Positions 1 to 5,537 of a stretch of 8,458 nucleotides of DNA are shown piece after piece. Each line of letters opens with the position of its first letter. Position 1 is the first letter of the stretch. Both the position numbers and the translations under genes were made by a program. The notes beneath the pieces are model-generated. The model ran no database searches. It was not told the DNA's origin and saw only the letters and a list, made by a program, of their open reading frames with translations. The DNA is from Aquisalimonas sp. (GTDB lineage Bacteria > Pseudomonadota > Gammaproteobacteria > Nitrococcales > Aquisalimonadaceae): NCBI GenBank assembly GCA_007133445.1, contig SLMR01000401.1, positions 1-8,458 on the forward strand. Reading direction: 5' to 3'.

Positions 1-1408
1 GCTTCGGGTCCAGGATGCGGTGCGGGCGCGCCGTGCGAATGAGCTTGTCCCCCAGGAACTGCCGCGCATTGCGGATGGCCATGAGCTGGAAATCCTTGCT
101 GAAGGGGTTGGCAAGCTCGCGGTCCCGGGCGGCGACCTGCGCCTCCAGGTCACGCGCATCCAGCAGGTGGTCGCCGGTGAGCGCGTTCATGGCCTCGACC
201 AGCTCCGGCAGCGTGTCGCGGACAACGAAATCCTCACCATGGGCCTTGAACGCCTCCACAGGCCCGGTGGCCTTGCGCCCCACGGCGCGCTTCGCGGTCA
301 TGCGCCAGCTCCGGCCGGTGAGGTCCGGATTCTGCTCGGAGCCGGACAGGGCGAACTCCTTGCGGATGATGCTCTGGTTGAGCACGAACCAGCTGTAGTC
401 ATACCCGCTGGCCATGATGTGGGCGAGCTGCCCCAGCGTGTCGGACCCGGGATAGAGCGGCGCCGGGAAGCGCTCGCCGCGGGCATCGAACCACAGGGAC
501 GACGGCCCGGGCAGCACGCGGATGCCGTGCCGCGGCCAGATGGGGTCCCAGTTCCGCAGCCCCTCCACGTAGTGCCACATGCGGTCGCGGTTGACGATGC
601 GCCCGCCCGCCGCCTCGGTGATGCCGAGCATGCGCCCGTCCACGTGCGCCGGCACACCGGAGACCATGGTCCGTGGTGGCTGCCCCAGCCGCTCCGGCCA
701 GTTGTGACGCACCAGGTCGTGGTCACCCCCAATGCCGCCGGCCGCAACGATCACCGCCTGGGCACGGAGTTCGAAGGTGTCCACCTCCGCGCGGGAGGTT
801 GCCTCGCCGCGGGCGGCGCCATCCGGTTCCAGCACCGCGCCGCGCACACCATCCACCGCGCCGTCGGTGGTGAGCAGTTCGTCCACCCGATGGCGGAAAC
901 AGAAGCGGAGCAGCCCCCGGGACTCGGCCTCGCGCACCCGGCGCTCGAAGGGCTCCACCAGCCCCGGCCCCGTCCCCCAGGTGATGTGGAAGCGCGGCAC
1001 CGAGTTGCCGTGGCCGGTAGCGTGGTAGCCGCCCCGCTCCGCCCAGCCCAGCACCGGGAAGCTGCGGTGGCCCATGGCCCGCAGCCAGGCGCGCTTCTCG
1101 CCGGCGGCGAAGTCCACGTACGCCTCGGCCCACCGGCGGGGCCAGTGATCTTCCGGGCGATCGAAACCGGCGGTGCCCTGCCAGTCCTGCCAGGCCAGGT
1201 CGCGGGAATCGCGAATGCCCATGCGCCGCTGCTCCGGGGAGTCGACGAAGAACAGCCCGCCGAAGGACCAGTACGCCTGACCGCCCAGGTTCTGCTCGGG
1301 CTCCTGATCGACGATGACCACCCGTCGCCCGGCATCCGTGAGTTCGGCAGCGGCGGCCAGGCCCGCCAGCCCCGCGCCCACCACGATTGCATCGGCATCC
1401 AGCGCCAT
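1..1408 (-). CDS. FAD-binding dehydrogenase, KstD-like flavoprotein (partial, C-terminus beyond left edge)
   Basis: Predicted flavin-dependent oxidoreductase of the FAD_binding_2 (fumarate reductase / 3-ketosteroid dehydrogenase) superfamily; the substrate cannot be told from sequence. The reading frame is open for 469 codons from the ATG at 1408-1406 to the window edge. Residues 7-16 form the dinucleotide-binding loop (AIVVGAGLAG; Gly11, Gly13, Gly16), closed by an acidic DQE at 34-36 after the second strand, followed by NLGGQAYWSFGGLFFVD near 40-56. A further segment reading GIRVLPGPSSLWFDARGERF is typical of the group annotated simply as 'FAD-binding dehydrogenase' (about 550 residues), so roughly 80 residues are probably missing. 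The start is fixed by a GGAGGAG ribosome site six bases upstream. It lies 51 nt downstream of the deoxyribosyltransferase-like gene on the same strand, a possible operon. No signal peptide is seen, so it is probably cytoplasmic. Family assignment is firm; specific reaction unknown. Confidence 0.9.
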   Translation of the reverse strand, partial: MALDADAIVVGAGLAGLAAAAELTDAGRRVVIVDQEPEQNLGGQAYWSFGGLFFVDSPEQRRMGIRDSRDLAWQDWQGTAGFDRPEDHWPRRWAEAYVDFAAGEKRAWLRAMGHRSFPVLGWAERGGYHATGHGNSVPRFHITWGTGPGLVEPFERRVREAESRGLLRFCFRHRVDELLTTDGAVDGVRGAVLEPDGAARGEATSRAEVDTFELRAQAVIVAAGGIGGDHDLVRHNWPERLGQPPRTMVSGVPAHVDGRMLGITEAAGGRIVNRDRMWHYVEGLRNWDPIWPRHGIRVLPGPSSLWFDARGERFPAPLYPGSDTLGQLAHIMASGYDYSWFVLNQSIIRKEFALSGSEQNPDLTGRSWRMTAKRAVGRKATGPVEAFKAHGEDFVVRDTLPELVEAMNALTGDHLLDARDLEAQVAARDRELANPFSKDFQLMAIRNARQFLGDKLIRTARPHRILDPK

Positions 1409-1459
1409 GTGCACTCCTCCGTCTATTGGCTCTTGTTATCTCGCGCCGCCTGTCTGCCA

Positions 1460-1906
1460 TCACCCCTTTTGCGGGCGCAGTGCCTCCAGCGCCGGGGCGA
1501 TCCGCCCGGCGAGCACCTCCACATCATCAACCGCATCGAGCAGCAGCGTAGCGCAGACATTGCTCAGCATCAGGTTGAGTCCCCGGTCCTCCCCGCCCCG
1601 AAAGTCGGTCCGCACACCCACCACCGGAATGCCGCGGGCATGGGCATAACCGAGCTCCAGGCTGGTGCCCGAATCCGCGTCCGGGCCGTCCAGAATGGCC
1701 AGCACCACGTCGCAGGCGTCGATCATGGCCAGGCAATCCTCGAACATGCGCCGCGACCAGTCCTCCAGGTGCAGGAACTGCTGCGCGCGCTGCTGGGGCA
1801 GCACGAACTCCACGCCCGCCAGGCGATGCTGTACCGCCTCGCTGAGCGCGAGGTTGAAACGCTTCTCGGCGGCACTGAACAGGGCGCCGGCGAAGTAGAT
1901 GCGCAT
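1460..1906 (-). CDS. nucleoside 2-deoxyribosyltransferase-family protein
   Basis: A 148-residue protein of the nucleoside 2-deoxyribosyltransferase fold. Known members cleave or exchange the base of 2'-deoxynucleosides, and relatives hydrolyse nucleotides or dehydroxymethylate modified ones. The sequence opens with MRIYFAGALFS, the usual first strand and nucleoside-binding turn. It continues with DVVLAILDG (66-74) and DSGTSLELGYA (78-88), in which Glu84 aligns with the catalytic nucleophile. NLMLSN (111-116) follows near the C-terminus, matching the family's late Asn motif. An upstream in-frame extension to 2059 exists, but the ATG at 1906 has a GGAGGAG site four bases away and begins exactly at the conserved strand, so I use it. 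The size suits the family (about 140-170). The FAD dehydrogenase follows 51 nt downstream on the same strand, and the diguanylate cyclase gene is divergent. It may act in nucleotide salvage or clean-up; true substrate unknown. Confidence 0.88.
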   Translation of the reverse strand: MRIYFAGALFSAAEKRFNLALSEAVQHRLAGVEFVLPQQRAQQFLHLEDWSRRMFEDCLAMIDACDVVLAILDGPDADSGTSLELGYAHARGIPVVGVRTDFRGGEDRGLNLMLSNVCATLLLDAVDDVEVLAGRIAPALEALRPQKG

Positions 1907-1942
1907 GAGCTCCTCCGGCCAGTGGATCGCGATGGACCGGTC

Positions 1943-1948
1943 AGTATA
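1943..1948 (-). promoter_or_regulatory. candidate -10 element for the deoxyribosyltransferase-like gene
   Basis: Read on the minus strand this is TATACT, five of six matches to the sigma-70 -10 consensus. It would start transcription about 30 bases before the ATG at 1906. No convincing -35 hexamer lies 16-18 bases further upstream, so this is a weak call resting on one element and its position. Confidence 0.3.
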
Positions 1949-2070
1949 CGCACCGGCCGGCAGACGACTCCACGCTTGCAGCCTCCCGGCAAATCCACGA
2001 ACATCGGAACCAGACCTTCCAGAATTCAGTACCACGCGGACAGGGACGGCACCGCGCACGGAGGACCGGC

Positions 2071-3102
2071 GTGGCCGTCGATACCCACCTTCACGACGCG
2101 AACCCCCTGGCCATCCTCGGTGAGAGCGACGGCTGGCGGCTCATCCAGGATCTCTGGGCGCATTTCCCCGAGAACATGTTCGTCATTGGCGTGCGCGACC
2201 ACGGTTTTGTCATCGAGGCCATCAACCCCGCCCAGCACGCCATGCTGCAACTCCCCCTGGAGCAATGCCTGAATCGACCGCTGACGGAACTGTTTCCGGC
2301 GAGTACCTGCGAGCAGCTCGCGGCCAACTACACGCGCTGCGTGGAGGCGGGCACCCCGCAGCGCTACGAGGAGCGCGGCGTCTACCTGGGCCCCGACGGC
2401 TGCGAACGGGAGGGCAACTGGCTCACGCTGCTGGTCCCCGTGCGCGGCGACGACGGCGTGATCCGGCGCCTGTTCGGCATCTCCCAGAACGTCACCGACA
2501 TCGTCCTGGCCCGGCGGGCAGTGGAGGAGCAGAACGAGCAGCTGGAGCGCCGCGTCGCCGAGCGCACCCGGGAACTGGAAGGGCTGAACCGGCAACTGGA
2601 GGAGCTGGCCAGCCGCGACGGCCTGACCAACACCCTGAACCGCCGCGTGCTCTACCGCATCGGCGGCGAGGAGTTCCTGCGCGCGCGCCGCTACCACACG
2701 CCGCTGTCAGCCCTGATGCTGGATGTGGACGAATTCAAGAGCTTCAACGAGGACCACGGCCACCACTACGGCGACGCCGTACTCCTGGATGTGGCACGCA
2801 CCCTGGAAGGGGCGCTGCGGGACTCGGACCGGCTGGGCCGGGTGGGCGGCGACGAGTTCGTGATCCTGCTGCCCGGCGTGGATCTTCACGAGGCGTTGCA
2901 GACCGCCGAACGCCTGCGGGGGCTGATCCAGGCGCAAAGCCAGTGCTCCATCAGCCTGGGCGCCGCCAGCCTGAGCCCGGACGATGACAGCATCGAGGCG
3001 CTGTTCCAGCGCGCGGACGCCGCGCTGCGCTCATCCAAGCGCCAGGGCCGTAACCGGGCGACGCCGGCGGCGCAGGGAATGGGGAAGCCTGGTGTCGGGT
3101 AA
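2071..3102 (+). CDS. PAS-GGDEF diguanylate cyclase
   Basis: Predicted cytoplasmic enzyme that joins two GTP into the second messenger c-di-GMP, with activity set by an N-terminal sensor. The 343 residues show a PAS domain (about 28-145, ending FGISQNVTDI), a charged coiled-coil linker (about 146-180, EEQNEQLERRVAERTREL) and a GGDEF domain (about 181-330). That domain has its DGLTNTLNRR entry motif at 183-192, metal-binding LDVDEF at 217-222, an intact GGDEF at 259-263, and the RxxD inhibitory site RDSD at 250-253, five residues before GGDEF. It should therefore be active and product-inhibited. No transmembrane segment or EAL domain is present, and the PAS ligand is unknown. The start is GTG at 2071, backed by GGAGG at 2060-2064. 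It is divergent from the deoxyribosyltransferase-like gene and converges on the DUF2452 gene 27 nt away; the TAA stop lies inside the shared hairpin. Confidence 0.95.
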   Translation: MAVDTHLHDANPLAILGESDGWRLIQDLWAHFPENMFVIGVRDHGFVIEAINPAQHAMLQLPLEQCLNRPLTELFPASTCEQLAANYTRCVEAGTPQRYEERGVYLGPDGCEREGNWLTLLVPVRGDDGVIRRLFGISQNVTDIVLARRAVEEQNEQLERRVAERTRELEGLNRQLEELASRDGLTNTLNRRVLYRIGGEEFLRARRYHTPLSALMLDVDEFKSFNEDHGHHYGDAVLLDVARTLEGALRDSDRLGRVGGDEFVILLPGVDLHEALQTAERLRGLIQAQSQCSISLGAASLSPDDDSIEALFQRADAALRSSKRQGRNRATPAAQGMGKPGVG

Positions 3103-3130
3103 CCCGAATAATTCGGGTTACCCCGGACAC
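3092..3130. terminator. bidirectional hairpin between convergent genes
   Basis: A long inverted repeat: arms 3097-3108 and 3112-3123 pair perfectly over 12 bp around a three-base TAA loop. After a two-base bulge (3124-3125), GTGTC at 3092-3096 pairs with GACAC at 3126-3130. The TAA of the diguanylate cyclase gene is in the left arm, and the TAG of the convergent DUF2452 gene begins at the right end. No long T-tract follows on either strand, so it may not terminate by itself like a classic intrinsic terminator, although position and symmetry suit a two-way transcript 3' end. Confidence 0.65.
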
Positions 3131-3696
3131 TAATCGTCCTGATGGGTCAGCAGACCACGGGCCTCATTGTACGTGAGCCCACGGATGCCGGACTGCTCCA
3201 TGGACGCCCCCAGCGAGTGGGCCAGGCCGTAGGCGTAGGCGCGCTGGTGGAAGGGCAGGCGGGATTCGTGCACCGGCAGCGCGTCTTCCAGGGAGTCCGC
3301 CGCCTCCAGCGCCTCCTCGAAACGGGCGCGCCGGTCCTCCAGGTACGCCATGAACGCCGCATCGCTGGCCACCTCGTCCGCCAGCAGCAGCGTCCAGCTC
3401 ATGTCCTCCTGGAGTTCACACTCGCCGATGTAGCGCCCGTACACCACCGGCGACCACTCCTGCGGCGGAATGTGGGAGAGCCAGAAACGCCCCTCCTTCT
3501 GATACATCCAGTAGGGCCGGCCCACCACCGGCTGGAAACCGAAATCACTCTCCAGCACGAACAGCGAGGTGAACAGCTCCACCGACACCTGCTCAATGTG
3601 CTTGGGCGGGACCGCCAGTGCCGCCTGCTGGCCGGGCGCCAGCGCGGCGAGGACGGGCACCAGCCCCTTGCCGTCGGGATTCGGGTTCTTGGCCAT
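3130..3696 (-). CDS. DUF2452 family protein (C1orf50-like)
   Basis: Uncharacterised 188-residue protein. It starts MAKNPNPDGKGLVPVLAAL, and its core at about 57-102 reads PVVGRPYWMYQKEGRFWLS, then PPQEW (77-81) and YIGECELQEDMSWT (89-102). This spacing of a Y-x-Y/M-x-K core, a P-x-EW motif, and a G-x-x-L-x-x-D-x-SW motif is what I recall for DUF2452, a family that includes human C1orf50; function is unknown. There is no signal peptide or membrane segment. The second half is rich in Glu, Asp and Ala and likely helical. A TTG 30 bases upstream (3726) would add ten residues, but the ATG at 3696 is preferred. It begins at the conserved stretch and leaves a normal leader downstream of a good promoter, although its own ribosome site (AAGAG) is weak. 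It is transcribed alone, convergent with the cyclase gene and divergent from the SMP-30-like gene. Confidence 0.78.
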   Translation of the reverse strand: MAKNPNPDGKGLVPVLAALAPGQQAALAVPPKHIEQVSVELFTSLFVLESDFGFQPVVGRPYWMYQKEGRFWLSHIPPQEWSPVVYGRYIGECELQEDMSWTLLLADEVASDAAFMAYLEDRRARFEEALEAADSLEDALPVHESRLPFHQRAYAYGLAHSLGASMEQSGIRGLTYNEARGLLTHQDD

Positions 3697-3706
3697 GGGC
3701 TCTTGT

Positions 3707-3716
3707 CTTGTACAAG
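3707..3716. promoter_or_regulatory. 10-bp palindrome in the DUF2452 leader, possible operator
   Basis: CTTGTACAAG is a perfect 10-bp palindrome lying between the predicted transcription start (about 3732, minus strand) and the ATG at 3696. A repressor bound here would block early elongation. This is only positional inference; a 10-bp palindrome can arise by chance. Confidence 0.25.
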
Positions 3717-3738
3717 TGCTGAACAAACGGGAATCAGG

Positions 3739-3767
3739 AGTTTACTCGAGCCCACCGATGTTGTCAC
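3739..3767 (-). promoter_or_regulatory. sigma-70-type promoter for the DUF2452 gene
   Basis: On the minus strand GTGACA (3767-3762, five of six matches to TTGACA) is followed after exactly 17 bases by TAAACT (3744-3739, four of six to TATAAT). Transcription would start near 3732, giving a leader of about 36 bases to the ATG at 3696. The upstream TTG at 3726 would have only about six bases of leader and no ribosome site, which supports the ATG start. Confidence 0.5.
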
Positions 3768-3860
3768 AGGCCGGGGCCGGCGTTCGCGGCGTGACTTGTC
3801 TCCACGGAACGCGTTGGTTAGCGTCGGAGCGGTGGGACGTCAACAAGTAGCGGAGGCACC

Positions 3861-4760
3861 ATGTCACACCGGCTGCGCACGCTTGTCACCGGAGGGGATT
3901 TCTTCGAGGGCCCGCGCTGGCGGCAGGGGCGCTGGTGGGTATCGGACTTCTACCGCCATGCGGTGTACGCCGTCACTCCCGAGGGCGAGACGGAGCAGGT
4001 GCTGGACGTCCCCGAACAGCCCTCCGGCCTGGGCTGGCTCCCGGACGGCTCGCTGCTGGTGGTCTCGATGCGCGACCGCCGGCTGCTGCGCCGCTGGCCG
4101 GACGGCAGCGTCACCACCCACGCCGACCTGTCCGACCACGCCCCCTGGCACTGCAACGACATGGTGGTGGACGGCCACGGCCGTGCCTGGGTGGGCAACT
4201 TCGGCTTCGATCTGATGAACGGCGCTGACCCGGCCACCACCTGCCTGCTGCGGGTGGACGCGGACGGCGGCATCACCGTGGCCGCGGACGAGCTCGCCTT
4301 CCCCAACGGCACCGTCATCACGCCCGATGGCCGGACGCTGATCGTCGGCGAATCCATGGCCGGGCGCCTGACGGCCTTCACCATCAACCAGGCCGGTGAT
4401 CTGGTGGACCGCCGCATTCACGCCCAGCTCGGCGCCGCGCCGCCACTCACCACCGCCCAGGAGGTCATGGCCGGGCTCACCGTGGTGCCGGACGGCTGCT
4501 GCCTGGACGCCAAGGACCACCTCTGGGTAGCCGACGCCCTCGGCAGCGGCTGCCTGCGGGTGGCGCCCGGCGGCGAAATCGCCGAGACCATCGAGCCCCC
4601 GGAGGGCCAGAGCATCTTCGCCTGCATGCTCGGCGGCCCCGAGGGCCGCACCCTGCTGCTGTGCTGCGCGCCGGACTCCAGCGAGCACCGCCGCAAGGGC
4701 GCCGGCGAGGCCAGCCTGGTCACCTGCGAGGTGGACACCCCCCACGCCGGATACCCGTAG
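3861..4760 (+). CDS. SMP-30/gluconolactonase-like beta-propeller hydrolase
   Basis: Predicted metal-dependent sugar-lactone or related ester hydrolase of the SMP-30/gluconolactonase/LRE family, a six-bladed beta-propeller, 299 residues (usual size about 290-310). Residues aligning with the SMP-30 divalent-metal ligands are Glu16 in FFEGPRW, Asn149 in FPNGTVITPDG and Asp211 in VPDGCCLDAKDHLWVAD. Asn99-Asp100 in HCNDMVVDGHGRAWVGN matches the substrate-side Asn-Asp pair. The metal site therefore looks complete. No signal peptide is seen, so a cytoplasmic location is likely. It starts at an ATG with GGAGG at 3852-3856. A DUF2905 gene follows after 17 nt, suggesting one transcript. The substrate cannot be named from sequence; no sugar-pathway genes lie next to it. 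Confidence 0.88.
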   Translation: MSHRLRTLVTGGDFFEGPRWRQGRWWVSDFYRHAVYAVTPEGETEQVLDVPEQPSGLGWLPDGSLLVVSMRDRRLLRRWPDGSVTTHADLSDHAPWHCNDMVVDGHGRAWVGNFGFDLMNGADPATTCLLRVDADGGITVAADELAFPNGTVITPDGRTLIVGESMAGRLTAFTINQAGDLVDRRIHAQLGAAPPLTTAQEVMAGLTVVPDGCCLDAKDHLWVADALGSGCLRVAPGGEIAETIEPPEGQSIFACMLGGPEGRTLLLCCAPDSSEHRRKGAGEASLVTCEVDTPHAGYP

Positions 4761-4777
4761 GCAACAGGGCGCCCAAC

Positions 4778-4975
4778 ATGCAGCGCATCCTCATCGTCGT
4801 CGGGATCGTCATTCTGGTGGTCGGCCTGCTCTGGCCCTGGCTGGCCAACCTGGGCCTGGGCCGCCTCCCCGGTGACATCCTCATCCAGCGCGACGGCTTC
4901 ACCTTCTATTTCCCCATCACCACCATGCTGCTCGTCAGCGCCGTCCTCACCCTCATCTTCTGGTTCCTCAGGTAG
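4778..4975 (+). CDS. DUF2905 small inner-membrane protein
   Basis: A 65-residue membrane protein with two hydrophobic helices (about 3-24 and 44-63) around a short polar loop carrying GRLPGDILIQRDGFTFYFP (28-46), the hallmark of DUF2905. The family's function is unknown; its members are similarly short. I start at the ATG at 4778 because the protein then begins directly with the first helix. The longer in-frame extension to 4661 would overlap the upstream gene and has no family resemblance. The ribosome site is weak (AGGG). It lies 17 nt after the SMP-30-like gene, so translational coupling or a shared messenger is likely. Its TAG stop is embedded in the first copy of the palindromic repeat that follows. 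Confidence 0.85.
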   Translation: MQRILIVVGIVILVVGLLWPWLANLGLGRLPGDILIQRDGFTFYFPITTMLLVSAVLTLIFWFLR

Positions 4976-4993
4976 GGTGCATCTCGATGCACC
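4972..4993 (+). repeat. palindromic repeat, copy 1 (direct)
   Basis: A 22-bp element: GTAG leader, then arms GGTGCATC and GATGCACC (8 bp, perfectly complementary) separated by TC. The TAG stop of the DUF2905 gene (4973-4975) is part of the leader. Copy 3 is identical. The stem could act as a transcript 3' end, but the two-base loop and absence of a T-run are unlike an intrinsic terminator. Confidence 0.85.
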
Positions 4994-5038
4994 TTCCAAC
5001 ACACACCGACCAGGGGGATTTCCCGGACGCCGTTTTTC

Positions 5039-5060
5039 GGTGCATCAAGATGCACCCTAC
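5039..5060 (-). repeat. palindromic repeat, copy 2 (inverted)
   Basis: Same element in opposite orientation: read on the minus strand it is GTAG, GGTGCATC, TT, GATGCACC. It differs from copies 1 and 3 by one base in the loop (TT for TC), while both 8-bp arms are unchanged. Confidence 0.85.
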
Positions 5061-5062
5061 GT

Positions 5063-5123
5063 GTGCCATGCCCCCGATACACCAAGACGGCATGTGCCAT
5101 GACCCCATGCACCGAAACGACAC
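5063..5123. repeat. imperfect tandem pair of about 30 bp
   Basis: Unit 1 (5063-5093) and unit 2 (5094-5123) both begin GTGCCATG and align throughout with one gap, sharing CCCC, the A-T-x-CACC segment and A-x-AC-G-x. They sit directly between palindrome copies 2 and 3, so the block 5039-5162 may be one composite element. Confidence 0.55.
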
Positions 5124-5140
5124 GCACCATGCGCCGAGGC

Positions 5141-5162
5141 GTAGGGTGCATCTCGATGCACC
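5141..5162 (+). repeat. palindromic repeat, copy 3 (direct)
   Basis: Identical in all 22 bases to copy 1 and in the same orientation: GTAG followed by the 8-bp arms and TC loop. Together the three copies form a direct-inverted-direct cluster over 191 bases. Confidence 0.85.
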
Positions 5163-5237
5163 AAAACCCACCCCCGAAAACCCCAACCGCCTTCTGCAAC
5201 ACCCCATCACCCTGCCGCACCGCACCACAACTCACCC

Positions 5238-5265
5238 TCGACGCACCGCCCCCAACGGCTATACT
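5238..5265 (+). promoter_or_regulatory. candidate promoter in the noncoding interval
   Basis: TCGACG (5238-5243, four of six matches to TTGACA), a 16-base spacer, then TATACT (5260-5265, five of six to TATAAT). Transcription would begin near 5272, either giving the porin a leader of about 420 bases or a separate small RNA. Beyond it lie CGCT/AGCG at 5270-5281 and GCCGGG/CCCGGC at 5286-5291 and 5311-5316, around an A/C-rich loop. Confidence 0.35.
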
Positions 5266-5430
5266 TTGACGCTAACGAGCGACAGGCCGGGTAACAAAAC
5301 AACCAACTCGCCCGGCACGAACCAAGGGACACCAAGATCCCGGCAGGACATTCACACGCAATTACCCGACTGAACCCTGCAGACGACAACCGTGGCCATC
5401 CACACCGCATCGGCACCCCCAAAGGAGCGG

Positions 5431-5448
5431 ATGAACCTGTTGTATTAA
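5431..5448 (+). CDS. possible five-codon micro-ORF (MNLLY)
   Basis: ATG at 5431 follows AAAGGAG (5421-5427) by three bases, a strong ribosome site, and encodes only MNLLY before TAA at 5446-5448. An in-frame GTG at 5392 would give 18 residues (VAIHTASAPPKERMNLLY). If transcribed with the porin it would sit about 245 bases ahead of it as a leader peptide. The good ribosome site with an immediate stop may be chance; no attenuator-like stem with a T-run follows. Confidence 0.2.
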   Translation: MNLLY

Positions 5449-5499
5449 CGCAACACAAACTTAAAGTAATTTCTCACGTTTGTTGATTACCACGAACTA

Positions 5500-5527
5500 T
5501 TGTAGTAAATAGGAACGTGTGTATGAT
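5500..5527 (+). promoter_or_regulatory. candidate porin promoter
   Basis: In an AT-rich patch that contrasts with the surrounding GC-rich DNA, TATGAT (5522-5527, five of six matches to TATAAT) follows TTGTAG (5500-5505, three of six to TTGACA) at 16 bases. Transcription would begin near 5534, just before the first leader hairpin, leaving about 160 bases of 5' untranslated RNA. The weak -35 would fit an activator-dependent promoter. Confidence 0.4.
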
Positions 5528-5537
5528 GAACACACCC

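Noticed and set aside
20..2272. A 750-codon open frame on the plus strand
   Set aside because: It is antisense to the FAD dehydrogenase and the deoxyribosyltransferase-like gene and then overlaps the diguanylate cyclase. Its translation is low-complexity and rich in Arg, His, Pro and Ala, matches no family, and has no ribosome site. GC-rich third positions keep the opposite strand free of stops.
3697..3726. TTG start extending DUF2452 by ten residues
   Set aside because: No ribosome site, and it sits about six bases from the predicted transcription start. The family-like sequence begins at the ATG at 3696.
3142..4215. A 357-codon plus-strand frame across DUF2452 and the start of the SMP-30-like gene
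   Set aside because: Antisense to one recognised family and out of frame with another; the translation is compositionally biased.
3864..4745. A 293-codon minus-strand frame opposite the SMP-30-like gene
   Set aside because: Mirror of a gene with conserved metal ligands; its translation has no recognisable motif.
4972..5162. CRISPR array
   Set aside because: The repeats alternate orientation, have unequal spacing (45 and 80 bases), and the spacers are partly repeated themselves. No cas gene is present.
4987..5373. A 128-codon plus-strand frame in the noncoding interval
   Set aside because: It starts inside palindrome copy 1, reads through the repeats, is rich in His, Pro and Thr, and has no ribosome site.
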